DNA from: Planctomycetaceae bacterium
GTDB lineage: Bacteria; Planctomycetota; Planctomycetia; Planctomycetales; Planctomycetaceae
DNA length: 64,000 nt
Direction: 5' to 3'
Assembly: GCA_020638955.1 (NCBI GenBank)
Contig: JACKHO010000007.1
Coordinates: forward strand, 310,001 to 374,000
Numbering within the stretch: the first letter of the stretch is position 1; each line of letters opens with the position of its first letter. Shown here piece by piece: positions 48,027 through 57,961 of this stretch. The translations under genes and the position numbers were made by a program. The notes below the pieces were generated by a model. The model did not search any database. It was given only the letters and a program-made list of their open reading frames with translations, and was not told the origin of the DNA.

Positions 48027-48561
48027 TGGACTGTTCTTTCGCAACGTTCGTGTGGTGTTCCCGTCGGCGATCTCGTAGTACGAGTACGAACAGCACAATT
48101 CCGCCGACGAATCCACTCAGGTAGCTCGCATTGTGAATCCACAAGTCGATTAGGAACGGAATGTGCTTCTCCTGAGGCACTTGGTTCGCAAGTCTTCCCA
48201 TCAGGAACACCCAACCCTGCGAAGCAGCAATCCAGCCAACTACTCCTGCCAGTGCAGCCACAACGAACGAAATGGACATAATTCGTATGAGTGGCCACAC
48301 GAGCGAACGTGGTTCACGTTTGGGCCACGAGCCCATCCGGCAGGCCAGTGCGAGTGGTACTCCCAATAATAAGCCAACCCACCACGTCGCAGCGAATCCC
48401 CAGCCAAAGGCCAGAAGTGTGGGATTTGACGTAGGGAACATCCTGGGATGTCCAATGGTGAAATACTCCACACAAATGCGCGCGGTAATTTGATCGTGCA
48501 GAATCCCGTACAGGACTGCCGCGCCAACGCACATCACCACGATTTCAAATCCTTTTTTCAT
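48001..48561 (-). CDS. Uncharacterised membrane protein with about four helices
   Basis: A 186-residue protein with hydrophobic segments at about residues 5-20, 50-75, 90-115 and 140-162 and a charged C-terminal tail (RDRRREHHTNVAKEQS). It starts at ATG 48561. Its last 26 bp overlap the end of the convergent PQQ-like gene on the other strand. The composition and helix spacing look like a real membrane protein; no family recognised. Confidence 0.65.
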   Translation of the reverse strand: MKKGFEIVVMCVGAAVLYGILHDQITARICVEYFTIGHPRMFPTSNPTLLAFGWGFAATWWVGLLLGVPLALACRMGSWPKREPRSLVWPLIRIMSISFVVAALAGVVGWIAASQGWVFLMGRLANQVPQEKHIPFLIDLWIHNASYLSGFVGGIVLFVLVLRDRRREHHTNVAKEQSTTSPRQSK

Positions 48562-48622
48562 GCTCGTGGTGATATCTTACAGGCGTTGTAGTTACGGTGC
48601 TGCGCTGGCTGGATCAATCCAT

Positions 48623-50167
48623 TCAGCTTTTCGCCAGGAGTTCTCGGGCGATGTCGACGCCCGGTGCGGGTGTGCCGTAGGCACTGCTGGTTACGCGCGC
48701 GAGTGCGACGAGTTGTGCATTGCGGAAACGCGGACGCAATGTGTGGTACTCGTTCTGAACGGTCCAGAAGTATTTCTCGGCGTGCAGTGCACCGTCTTCG
48801 CTGCAGGCATACTTCAGCAGCAAATCAAACACAGGTTGAGCCGAGTGTCCTGCGTTCAGATAATGCTGCGTCACGGCACAGGAACGTTCTTGATTCTGCT
48901 CTCGAATCGCCCCGTCGAGTTCCTTCATCAGGCGGTCAGGATCGGTCGTGGTGAGTCCTTCCAGTTGTTCCGCCAGCGGACGGGGCGCGAAATTCGCATA
49001 ATGACGTACGCCACTATCCCGAGCGACGCCCCAGCCTGCGAGAATAAGACTCGCCATTGCATTGCGGCGATTCGAAACGGCGACAATTTGCCGCCAGGCG
49101 TTGGCGGTGTCGGAGGCATGCACGCCGACGGAATCACCGTGCACGCTTCCTGCTGGTTTGTTGGGCTGTGCCCATTCGGCAGGTCGACCGGGATCGCGTA
49201 ACACCAACTGGTTCGCTGCCACAGCGACCGCTTCAGCAATGGTCATGGGGGCAATCCCTTCCGCCAGTGCCGCTCCAACGGCGTGTGCTGCATCCTCTGG
49301 CGTGGCATTCAGCAGCGTGTTCGCAAACTCCTCAATCCAGTCTTCGGTCACCTCTCTTTGAGTCGATGCGTCGCGGTCGAGGTGATGTTCGTCGAAGACT
49401 TTCATGGCAAGCTCGGCGGCGGTCATTCCATCCTTCCGACGATGCGGTTCGACGTTAATGCAGTAATGTACGGACTGTCGCAGCAACGTTTCCGCATGTT
49501 CTCGGCCGACAAGTCCCATCATGTCCCAGGCGCGATGCGCCAGCACAATGCGGTGCACTTCCGGTGCCTCGCTTACGGTGGGGAGTAAATCATTCCAGGC
49601 TTCTTCGGGACTCCGACCGACCAGACCGCTCAGTAGTGCATCACCCGAGTCGCGATTCTGTTCGTGCACCGCGTTTCGCAGCGCGACGTCCGCATGATTG
49701 GGAACATCCCCGGCAGCGACCGGGGTCAGGGTATCGTGCGTATGATGTTCCGTGTCGTGCAGTCGTGCCGCGTTTCGGTAAAGCACTTTCAAAATGGGCA
49801 ACGCTTTTTGCTCGGTGGGGAGCTGATCTGCCATGTCTAGCGCCGGACGTAGCGCCATGAACGTGTGAAACCCAATGTAATCTTCGCCCCCAAACGCCCG
49901 GGCGTTTGCCAGGGCCGTTGCTCCCACCAGTTCAGAGAGCCCCACGCCGGACCGAATTTCCTTGACGACCGTCGGCAGGAAATGATCGGGCGGCGTCGAC
50001 TGCAGCAGGTCGACCAGTCGCGATTGGCTGCCAAACTGCAGTCGCTGCGGTGATTCCTCAGCGGCCATCAGCGGAGTCAGTTCCAACTCACGCGCCGTGA
50101 CGTAGCCCAGTCCGGCAATCAACATCCCGCGACCAACCCGCGTCAAAAACTCACGCCGACTTGCCAT
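48623..50167 (-). CDS. Tat-exported protein of unknown function
   Basis: A 514-residue protein beginning MASRREFLTRVGRG, a twin-Arg (SRREFL) signal followed by a hydrophobic stretch, so it is likely folded before export. The mature part is mainly helical with many His residues (for example HDTEHHTHDTL and VYALRNAVHEQN-like DVALRNAVHEQN), suggesting a metal or haem cofactor. The repeated 'GATALANARAFGGEDYIGFH' style block appears conserved in planctomycetes as I remember it, but no function is established. Confidence 0.8.
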   Translation of the reverse strand: MASRREFLTRVGRGMLIAGLGYVTARELELTPLMAAEESPQRLQFGSQSRLVDLLQSTPPDHFLPTVVKEIRSGVGLSELVGATALANARAFGGEDYIGFHTFMALRPALDMADQLPTEQKALPILKVLYRNAARLHDTEHHTHDTLTPVAAGDVPNHADVALRNAVHEQNRDSGDALLSGLVGRSPEEAWNDLLPTVSEAPEVHRIVLAHRAWDMMGLVGREHAETLLRQSVHYCINVEPHRRKDGMTAAELAMKVFDEHHLDRDASTQREVTEDWIEEFANTLLNATPEDAAHAVGAALAEGIAPMTIAEAVAVAANQLVLRDPGRPAEWAQPNKPAGSVHGDSVGVHASDTANAWRQIVAVSNRRNAMASLILAGWGVARDSGVRHYANFAPRPLAEQLEGLTTTDPDRLMKELDGAIREQNQERSCAVTQHYLNAGHSAQPVFDLLLKYACSEDGALHAEKYFWTVQNEYHTLRPRFRNAQLVALARVTSSAYGTPAPGVDIARELLAKS

Positions 50168-50286
50168 AGCACTGCTCCTGAATCACGGACACCCGTGCCT
50201 CATGATATCAAGAATCCCTGATGCAAGCTCGTCCGTTCTGCAAGATTTGCGTAAACGTGGCTGCGAACTGCTGCTCCCCATTTATC

Positions 50287-50634
50287 CTACGTCGCTTGAT
50301 TCCGCGAGACGAAAAAGGCAACAGTCAGGCACAACGCGTAGAGGAGCGGCAACCACAAGTACCAGAAGACCGCCAGCAAATCTGCGATATCGATCCGTAG
50401 TTGCAGCGCAGCGGGAACCTCGATGCCAAATCCTTCGGGGATAATGCCTCGATCCAGTTGTTCCAACAGCTCTTCCGAGTTTTCCAGTTCGTCAGGATTC
50501 TGCTGAATGACAGTCTTCATGTGGTGAACCACCGCAACGCGGGTCCGCCAATAGTAGATCCCCACTCCGGCGGTGAAGAGCGTTGCCACAATGAGTGCAA
50601 TGAGGTAGGCCATTCGGCGTTTCACACGGGGCAT
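50287..50634 (-). CDS. Uncharacterised protein with two membrane helices
   Basis: A 115-residue protein: N-terminal helix (about residues 8-28), a polar 50-residue segment rich in Glu/Leu (QQNPDELENSEELLEQLDRG), then a second helix (about 84-108). It starts at ATG 50634 and ends near a 119-bp gap to the Tat-exported gene. Same strand as its neighbours. No family recognised. Confidence 0.6.
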   Translation of the reverse strand: MPRVKRRMAYLIALIVATLFTAGVGIYYWRTRVAVVHHMKTVIQQNPDELENSEELLEQLDRGIIPEGFGIEVPAALQLRIDIADLLAVFWYLWLPLLYALCLTVAFFVSRNQAT

Positions 50635-50662
50635 GGGTGATTACCAACGACAACGCGCCTGA

Positions 50663-50977
50663 TTACGCGTCGTCGCTTTCGTTTTCTCGTTCCACTTCAA
50701 TTTCGAGGATTTTTCCCTGGGCGCTGAATTCCACCTCGTACTCGACATCGCCGGGGACTTCGAATTCGGCTTCGTAGACGACGGTGTCCCCTTCCTGCTC
50801 CTCGACTAACTCTTCCAGTTCAGCCCCCTCAGGCAACAGCTTCAAGAACGCTTTGACGGCGGACTGCACTGCTTTGGGAGCCTCTTTCAAACCAATTTCT
50901 TTCTCCTCCTCTGAGTTTGCCGTAGCGACGACTGCGAACAGACACAACATAACAGCAAAAATGGTCAGCGTTCTCAT
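50663..50977 (-). CDS. Small exported protein, PepSY-like
   Basis: A 104-residue protein with a signal peptide (MRTLTIFAVMLCLFAVVATA, cleavage near ANS-EEE). The mature part is very acidic: helix KEAPKAVQSAVKAFL followed by beta strands DTVVYEAEFEVPGDVEYEVE and GKILEIEVE. The helix plus 'Y-A-E-(x)-D-G-(x)-E-(x)-V' pattern is that of PepSY-like periplasmic domains. Such proteins are often protease inhibitors or regulators; function not shown. Confidence 0.65.
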   Translation of the reverse strand: MRTLTIFAVMLCLFAVVATANSEEEKEIGLKEAPKAVQSAVKAFLKLLPEGAELEELVEEQEGDTVVYEAEFEVPGDVEYEVEFSAQGKILEIEVERENESDDA

Positions 50978-51187
50978 GGGGGATTCTGTGGTTGAATTGA
51001 AGGGAGCCGCACCGGTGACTAAACGACGGTGCAGATCTGCTTCCGGAAATGATATCTGTCGGAATTGGGCGTCGCCAGATTTTCCTTGTTACATCTTTGG
51101 TTGGCGACTCGGAAGTTTTTTGGGTGTAGTGGTCAACAGGAGTTAGGGGCAAGGGCACCGTGGCGTCCACCATATTTCGTCTGGGAT

Positions 51188-51988
51188 TCACCACCACCTC
51201 GTCAGACTCTGCAGCCTGCGTCGAAACTGCCTCACAACAAAAGACCGCTCAGCGTATGCCTGTATCTGGCCTTTGTTCTCTTCAGGCCAGTTCCAAGCCA
51301 CGTCAAAGACACTCTCGCTGTCGAGTATCTTCAACGCCTTCTTTCGTATGCGTTCGGTCAGACACTCATACTCAAGCCCCAGATAAGCAAGGACGAGCCA
51401 GAAGGGAACCTCCCAATCGCTGTCGCCCTTAATGTCATCTCGGAAGTATGCCTCAGTCTCACGCAGTGCCTTCTTAGCAGTCATTCCTTTCGACAGTTCC
51501 TCATCAAAGACTTGCCGTACCTGCTCGGCGGGGTCATTGAAGTTGATTGACATGGCGTTGCAAATGGGGTCCTCCGAGGGCTTGGGGAGGAACTGATCGG
51601 GAACGGGAAGGCCATGATGACGACAGATCTTTCGGATAATGTGCCTTTCTCCGAAAATCCGCAAATAAGGCAGGTGCGAATCAGCTTCCGTCGCTTTCCG
51701 TTCGACGCCGTTTTCGAGCACTTGACCTAAGAATTGGTGCGGAGGAGCCACAATCTTTCCCAACTCCGCGTCATGGCCAACCAATTGCCAGATACCGTTG
51801 TCTGGCCAATCCGAATGAAAGAATCCGCAGATTGCGTGCTTTGTAATACTCGCGAGTGGGGGACGCACCTCGGCGACGGTATCGAGAATCGCCGTGACGC
51901 CATGTTGGACTTGCACTGCATAACCGAACCAGTAATTTCCCAATGGCACCTCGAATACATCGCCTGCTACGACCTCGTGCTTGTTCAC
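51188..51988 (-). CDS. Imm26-like protein, GTG start
   Basis: A 266-residue soluble protein. The N-terminal 30 residues (NKHEVVAGDVFEVPLGNYWF followed by GYAVQV) resemble the Imm26 pattern 'GDVFxVPL...GYG'. The rest (for example DWEVPFWLVLAYLGLEYECL) is unrecognised. The start is decided by the sequence: GTG at 51988 is preceded by AGGAG with 5-base spacing, while the open frame reaching 52057 would overlap the neighbouring gene and lacks an ATG with a Shine-Dalgarno. Imm26 proteins are predicted immunity partners of polymorphic toxins; no toxin is nearby. Confidence 0.7.
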   Translation of the reverse strand: MNKHEVVAGDVFEVPLGNYWFGYAVQVQHGVTAILDTVAEVRPPLASITKHAICGFFHSDWPDNGIWQLVGHDAELGKIVAPPHQFLGQVLENGVERKATEADSHLPYLRIFGERHIIRKICRHHGLPVPDQFLPKPSEDPICNAMSINFNDPAEQVRQVFDEELSKGMTAKKALRETEAYFRDDIKGDSDWEVPFWLVLAYLGLEYECLTERIRKKALKILDSESVFDVAWNWPEENKGQIQAYAERSFVVRQFRRRLQSLTRWW

Positions 51989-52049
51989 TGATACTCCTGA
52001 TTCAATGATGAAACTAAAAGAATTGCCCATCGAAGGGACAAATCGCGGC

Positions 52050-53045
52050 TCAATCAAAAATAGGGAAGAAGGTGTTGAAGGCTTCTTCGCAGAATTGGCC
52101 GGGGTCGTTGTAGCGGCGGTTTTGGTTGAGGGAATCGAGTTGGGTCATTTGGTCCTCGGACAGCGCGAAATCGAAGATGTTGAGGTTTTCGCGGAGGCGT
52201 TCGATACGTTGCGATTTCGGAATGACCGCCGTGCCGCGTTGAACTCCCCAACGGAGAAGAATTTGGGCGGCGGTGCGGTTGTGGCTTTCGGCAATTTGAT
52301 TGACGACTGAATTACTGAGCAATGATTCCTCCGCCCCTGCCATCCCCAGTGGAATGTAAGAACCGGCTCCGAGTGGCGAGAAGGCGGTGACGGCAATCCC
52401 TTCGGACTGGCAGTAACGGAGCAAACGCTGTTGCGTGAGTTGAGGATGCATTTCCACCTGCAGGACTGCAGGCCGAATGGACGCAGAGGCGAGCAGGTCG
52501 CGCAGGAGCGAGGTGCCGAAGTTGCAAACGCCAATCGTGCGGACGAGTCCGGCCTCAACCAGTTCCTGCATGGCTCCCCACGTTTCCGCGATGGGAACAG
52601 GATCGGGCTTGAGTTGCGGAGAAGCGGCGTTGGGATCAAAGAACCATTCGGGTGGGTACCGTTCCTCAAACGGCACGAACGCCAGCGAAATGGGGAAGTG
52701 AATCATATACAAATCGAGCGTGTCGATTTGCAAATCGTTCAGCGACCGTTCACACGCGGCCCGCACGTGCTCGGGTCGATGATACGTGTTCCACAGTTTG
52801 GACGTCACCCAGACGTCATCACGGCGGCAAATGCCGTCATTAATTGCCTGTTTCAATCCCGCCCCGGCTTCTGCCTCGTTGCCGTAATCACACGCGCAGT
52901 CGAGATGCCGGTAGCCGATTTCCAAAGCCGAATGCACAATGGAGGCCGTTTGATCTTTTGGGATTTTCCAATGCCCCAATCCGACGGACGGGATTTCTTC
53001 TCCGGATGCAAGTTTGATAGTGCGGTGCTGCTGATTGTCGGTCAC
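52050..53045 (-). CDS. Aldo/keto reductase
   Basis: A 331-residue NADPH-type TIM-barrel oxidoreductase. Family blocks are IPSVGLGHWKI, GYRHLDCACDYGNEAEAG (Asp and Tyr of the tetrad), LDLYMIHFPISL (the His), VTSKLW (Lys) and AVIPKSQRIERLREN for the cofactor phosphate. The start is GTG 53045 with AAGGA about 8 bp upstream. The substrate is probably a small sugar or aldehyde. Its stop lies 62 bp from the GTG of the Imm26-like gene. Confidence 0.93.
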   Translation of the reverse strand: MTDNQQHRTIKLASGEEIPSVGLGHWKIPKDQTASIVHSALEIGYRHLDCACDYGNEAEAGAGLKQAINDGICRRDDVWVTSKLWNTYHRPEHVRAACERSLNDLQIDTLDLYMIHFPISLAFVPFEERYPPEWFFDPNAASPQLKPDPVPIAETWGAMQELVEAGLVRTIGVCNFGTSLLRDLLASASIRPAVLQVEMHPQLTQQRLLRYCQSEGIAVTAFSPLGAGSYIPLGMAGAEESLLSNSVVNQIAESHNRTAAQILLRWGVQRGTAVIPKSQRIERLRENLNIFDFALSEDQMTQLDSLNQNRRYNDPGQFCEEAFNTFFPIFD

Positions 53046-53248
53046 GGATTGTCCTTGGCTGTGTTACCCATGTTTGTGTCCGCATGTTGTAGCACAGACC
53101 AATGCACGGGACACGCTTGCAGGATGCGGAAGCCCCCCAGTCAGATCGACGAACGTCTGTGATGCCGAATATGTGTGACGCGGTCGCGGCAACAACGTAT
53201 CATGAGTTGAATATGCTGACTCACGGTTCTCACCAGAACAAGATTGCA

Positions 53249-54406
53249 ATGCTCCCTCGATGTCTCGCCAACTCGTCGTCTTTCGCCAGGCAGGGGGCGT
53301 TGTTGCTGAGTTTCGTGGGGCTCTCTCTGTTCAGTGTTCCTGCTGCTGGCGGCGAACTCGACGAGAAACTGGCCGAAGTCTGTGAAACAGAAAGCGTGCC
53401 CGGCATGATTGCTGCCTCAGTCGGTCCAGATGGCATTATTGAAATTGCGGCAGCGGGTGTGCGGAAACGTGGCACCAACGGAGCCATGTCGATAGAGGAC
53501 CAGTTTGCACTGGGATCGAACAGCAAGTCGTTCACGGCAACGCTCGCCGCCGTGCTTGTTGAGGAGGGGCTCATTGAATGGACGACGACAATTTCCGAAG
53601 TCTGGCCGAAGGTGTCCGTCGATGCAGGGTTTAAGGATGTCACGCTCGAACAATTGCTCGCACACGCCAGCGGACTGCAACGTGATTTGCCATTACACGG
53701 ACCCGAATGGTTGACCTTCTTTGACGACCGCGACAAACCAGAACAGCAGCGGGCCCGCATGTGTGCGCTGCTCTTGAAAAAGCCACCCGAGGGGACCGTT
53801 GGCAAGTATGACTATTCAAACCTGGGATTCGTTATTGCCGCGGCCATGCTGGAAGAACGTGGCAAGAAGCCGTTTGAACTACTCATGAAGCAGCGGGTGT
53901 TTGTTCCGCTGGACATGACACACACCGAGTTCTTTTCGATGAAGAGACTGACGGCCACGAGGAAACCTCTCGTCTGGGGCCACAGCGAGACGAGTGGCAA
54001 ACCCATCAAACCGGGTGATCCAAGTTCCGAGAACCCCACCGTCTACGCCAGTTGCGGCACCATCAGAACCACCATGCAGGACTGGGCGAAGTACATCGCC
54101 TGGCACATGAATGAGTCCGCCGCTCCCGTGCTCAAGTTAGATGAAACATTGCGTCATCTTCACGAGCCCACCGTCGACCGCGATTCACCCGGCGAGTCGT
54201 ACGGTTCCGGTTGGATTCAATTCCAATCAGGCTTCGGCCGTACACTGCAACATGCGGGCAATAACACCAACCAATACTCACTCACCTGGGTAATGCCCGA
54301 AGGCAAACGAGCAACCCTCGTCATCACCAACACCGCCGAATCCCAAGCCTTCAAAGCCTGCGATGCGGCAACGGCCATTCTGATGAAGAGCCCGGAGTTC
54401 AGGTAG
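53249..54406 (+). CDS. Exported serine hydrolase, beta-lactamase/DD-peptidase fold
   Basis: A 385-residue class C-like serine hydrolase. The signal peptide is strongest from this ATG (LPRCLANSSSFARQGALLLS to about SVPAAGG). The catalytic SxxK is SNSK (Ser90, Lys93) and YxN is YSN (Tyr189). The usual K-T-G region reads QHAGNNTNQYSLTW, a variant often seen in esterase-type members. Earlier in-frame ATGs exist at 53102, 53162 and 53213, so the start is uncertain. An adjacent hydrolase gene follows after about 50 bp. A degraded C-terminal copy lies at 39960-40143. Confidence 0.87.
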   Translation: MLPRCLANSSSFARQGALLLSFVGLSLFSVPAAGGELDEKLAEVCETESVPGMIAASVGPDGIIEIAAAGVRKRGTNGAMSIEDQFALGSNSKSFTATLAAVLVEEGLIEWTTTISEVWPKVSVDAGFKDVTLEQLLAHASGLQRDLPLHGPEWLTFFDDRDKPEQQRARMCALLLKKPPEGTVGKYDYSNLGFVIAAAMLEERGKKPFELLMKQRVFVPLDMTHTEFFSMKRLTATRKPLVWGHSETSGKPIKPGDPSSENPTVYASCGTIRTTMQDWAKYIAWHMNESAAPVLKLDETLRHLHEPTVDRDSPGESYGSGWIQFQSGFGRTLQHAGNNTNQYSLTWVMPEGKRATLVITNTAESQAFKACDAATAILMKSPEFR

Positions 54407-54457
54407 ATGTTGGGTATCGAGAATCGTGAGGGAATTAATCTCATCAAGGCAGCAAAC

Positions 54458-55726
54458 ATGAATGGAAGAAACCACAGGTCCTTAATTTGGCTTATCTTGA
54501 TTCTCTGCGGCGTCGCGAGTCGCGTGGATGCGGGAGACGATCCCGCACGCTTGCAGGAAACCGCAGTACAAGACTGGAACGCGTTACGGAGTCAGGTGCT
54601 CGAATTGAGCCAACTCACAGACGCACCAAAGATGTATGAAGCCGAGGGATTCGCAGCCGAGGGAGATATCAAGCCGATTTACTTTGATGGCCTTCCCTGG
54701 CAAGGCAAGCCAACGCGCATCTTCGCCTGGTTGGGGATGCCGCAACCGAATCTGGAGAACCCGGGCGGAAAAGTGCCGGGTGTTGTTCTGGTCCATGGTG
54801 GCGGAGGCACAGCGTTCAAGGAATGGGTGAAAAAGTGGAATGAACAGGGGTGCGCCGCCATCAGTATCGCTGTAGAAGGGCAGACCGACCGTCGTGACGC
54901 GTCCGGCAAAAGCTGGGAGCGACACGACTGGGCCGGTCCCGCGCGTGTTGGAATTTATGGCGACACCGACGAGCCGCTGTCCGATCAATGGATGTATCAC
55001 GCCGTCGCCGACACGGTTCTGGCGAATTCTCTGCTGCGTAACCTGCCCCAGGTGGATTCCGAACGAGTAGGCGTCATGGGAATCTCCTGGGGCGGTGTCA
55101 TTACCAGCACAGTCATTGGAGTCGACGACCGATTCTCTTTCGCAATTCCCACCTACGGCTGTGGAGGGCTGGCCGCGGCACAGAATCAATACGGGCGCGC
55201 TTTGGGTGAGAATTTGATCTATCAGGAAGTCTGGGACCCTCTCGTTAGGATGAAGAGAGCGAAAATGCCCGTCCTCTGGCTGAGCTGGACGGGTGATCTC
55301 CACTTTCCCCTCGATGCTCAGAAACGTTGCTACACGTCCGCTCCCGGACCGCATTTGCTCGCGCTACTCCCCAACATGCGACACGGCCACGCACCGGGAT
55401 GGAATCCCCCGGACAGTTATGCGTTCGCGAAAAGCGTCGTCGAAACAGGCAGGCCGTGGTGCAAGCAACTCGGTGCCAAAGTTGAGGGAGACGTAGCACG
55501 TATCAGCTTCGATTCCACCAAACCAATTGACGCGGCAACGCTCGTCTCAACCACTGACGCAGGTTTCACGGGAGATAGAAAGTGGTCGGAGTCTCCCGCC
55601 GAACTGCGAAAAAATCAGTCGCGGGTCACTGTCGAAGCAACAATCCCGCCGGGAACGACAGCCTGGTTCATACGTCTTAACAGCGGACACTTAATCGCTT
55701 GTTCAGATTTTCAGGAATCCGAATAG
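54458..55726 (+). CDS. Exported alpha/beta hydrolase (acetyl-esterase/dienelactone-hydrolase-like)
   Basis: A 422-residue protein with a signal peptide (MNGRNHRSLIWLILILCGVA to about VDAGDD). It has a catalytic domain with GVVLVHGGGGTAF-like PGVVLVHGGGGTAF (oxyanion side) and nucleophile elbow GISWGG (Ser210). The C-terminal about 90 residues (from WCKQLGAKVEGDVA) form a beta-rich add-on that also appears, separated from the rest, at 41893-42175. ATG 54458 is behind AAGG. Cotranscribed with the serine hydrolase. It probably acts on ester bonds or small glycosides in the periplasm. Confidence 0.82.
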   Translation: MNGRNHRSLIWLILILCGVASRVDAGDDPARLQETAVQDWNALRSQVLELSQLTDAPKMYEAEGFAAEGDIKPIYFDGLPWQGKPTRIFAWLGMPQPNLENPGGKVPGVVLVHGGGGTAFKEWVKKWNEQGCAAISIAVEGQTDRRDASGKSWERHDWAGPARVGIYGDTDEPLSDQWMYHAVADTVLANSLLRNLPQVDSERVGVMGISWGGVITSTVIGVDDRFSFAIPTYGCGGLAAAQNQYGRALGENLIYQEVWDPLVRMKRAKMPVLWLSWTGDLHFPLDAQKRCYTSAPGPHLLALLPNMRHGHAPGWNPPDSYAFAKSVVETGRPWCKQLGAKVEGDVARISFDSTKPIDAATLVSTTDAGFTGDRKWSESPAELRKNQSRVTVEATIPPGTTAWFIRLNSGHLIACSDFQESE

Positions 55727-55912
55727 GGCGTTCGAAATGATCTTACAAACTAAGAGGCCGTATTGAATCACGACGATTAATATGGCGCGTTGCCGGAGTT
55801 ACGATGGCTGTTTCGAACCTGATTCCACCACTGTTTTTCCTTGACACCCAAGGGCGATGTGCGGGAGCATGCACTCTACGGACACGCGGCTTTATCCAAC
55901 GTCGGTCGTTTC

Positions 55913-57908
55913 ATGCGCATTGTCAAAGCACTCCTCCTGCTGATTTGGGTTCGACCACTTTGGGCTCAGGGCGTTGAGCGTCCTTTCTTGGAAAAGGTCG
56001 ATCTTTTCAGAGCAGGAGCCGAGGGTTACGAACTCTACCGGATTCCAGGAATTGTGGTCAGCAAAAAGGGCACGGTGCTGGCCTACTGCGAAGCTCGAAA
56101 GTCCGCGCAAGGAGACTGGGGGCCCATCGATATTCTGATGCGGCGGAGTACTGATGGTGGTCAAACCTGGGGTGAACGCCAAACCATTGTGCACGTTGAG
56201 GGCGACTTGCCAGTCAACGCCGTTGCAGCGGCTCAAAACTTGGATAAGTTCGGTGACAACACCGCGAACAATCCCGCTGCGATTGTTGATTACGAAACCG
56301 GCGACATTCATTTTCTGTACTGCCTGGAATATATGCGCTGCTTTTACATGAAGAGCAGTGATGAAGGTGCCACCTGGACAGAACCGGTGGAAATTACTCA
56401 AACCTTCGAAGTGTTTCGACGTCAGTATGACTGGAAAGTAATCGCCACCGGACCGGGACACGGCATTCAAATTCAGCGTCAGAAAAAGACCAAGGGGCGT
56501 CTCGTCGTTCCCGTCTGGTTGTCGCTGGGAACAGGCGAACATGCCCATCGTCCCTCGGTCACCGCCACCATTTACAGCGATGACCACGGGCAGAGCTGGC
56601 AAGCTGGCAGCATTGCGGTGCCCAACACCGAGGAGTTTGTTAATCCCAGCGAGGCATGTATTGCGGAAAACGATTTTGGTCTGGTCCTCAACGTGCGGAC
56701 TGAATCATCGCGAAATCGACGAGTGGTGGTGTCGAGCATTGACGGCGTGACCTGGTCGAAACCCCACTTTGCTGACGAATTGCTCGAACCAATTTGCATG
56801 GCTGGAATGGTAAGCGTTGGAGAGAGAACAACCGGTAATCTTCTCGAACCCAAACAATTTGGCCCGTGCCGATCATACGGAAGCACCGGGCAAAGGGCGT
56901 GACCGTGTCAATCTCACGATTCGCTATGGCACCGGTTACAACTTCTACCGAAATCGGGTGCTTGAACCAGGATTCAGTGGATACAGCGATTTGGCTGCCT
57001 CAGCGGACAGGACCGTCTTCTGTTTCTATGAACGTGGGTCGACTGACGGAACGAGTTTTCACAAACCGGAGCAGCTGACCGTCGCCCGATTCAATACGGC
57101 TTGGATTGGCACTCAGTGGGATTCCGTCATTGACACTGCGCACTCAGTTGAAACGGTCGTCAATGAGTTTGCACGTGCCTTCAGTCCAAGCTGGGACAGC
57201 GGCGGCAGCCTGTACTTCTCCGATCCAAAGCAGGAGAAACTGTTGCAATACACCAATGGCCAGGTGGCTGCGGTTCCCGGAATTGACATGCAACTTGCGG
57301 CGACATGTTTTCGCGGGAACAAGCTGTATTTATCCGACCCCAAGAACTCTCGAATTCTGGTTCTGGAAAATGGTGAACTGCGCACGCGCCACCAGTTTGC
57401 AACTGACGAGCGCCCCGGTGATTTGGCCGTCGATAGTCGCGGAGGAGTTTTCGCAGCACTGCCAGAACAGAATCGAGTCGAATTTCTCGCCCCATTTGAT
57501 GCCACCTGTCACCGAACCATCGAGGTGCCCAGCCCAACAGGCCTCGCTCTGTGCCCTGGCGATAGCTACCTGTATATCTCGTCACTGAAGGAGCGACAAA
57601 TCTGGCGCTGTTCGCCGCATCATGCTGGCTACCCTGCCCCACAACCTTACTTTCCATACCGGCGACTCGCCGAAGGCATGGAAGGCGGCCCCGGCGGGAT
57701 GACGGTTGACCTGGATGGAAACCTCTATGTGGTTGGGAGCAAGGAAATCTGGATTTGGAATGAACGTGGACAGTTCGTGGAAAAAATCTCCTGTCCCAAC
57801 CAGCCCACAGCCTGCACGTTCGGCGATCACGACCTGAAATCTCTCTACATCACGGGATTCGGCGGAGTCTACAAACAACGAATGCTTGTGCCGGGACTTG
57901 CGCGGTAG
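55913..57908 (+). pseudogene. Sialidase / SMP-30-like fusion gene broken by a frameshift
   Basis: Two overlapping frames together make one protein. The first (55913-56902) starts with a signal peptide (MRIVKALLLLIWVRPLWAQG) and is a GH33 sialidase with the RIP motif (YRIPGIVV) and Asp boxes STDGGQTWGE, SSDEGATWTE and SDDHGQSW. The second (from 56817) completes the sialidase (REQPVIFSN, then RYGTGYNFY with conserved Arg/Tyr, and ASADRTVFCFYERG). It continues with a 260-residue SMP-30/gluconolactonase-like propeller (LYFSDPKQEKLLQY, LYLSDPKNSRILVL). The frames meet at a GA dinucleotide run near 56819-56828; restoring one GA gives an unbroken SVGEREQPVIFSN. This is either an inactivating mutation, a phase-variable tract, or a sequencing error. 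Confidence 0.9.
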
Positions 57909-57961
57909 CAAAGTACGGCATTCGAGGGCATGCCCTACGGTCACTGGTTCGTCGAGTTTTG

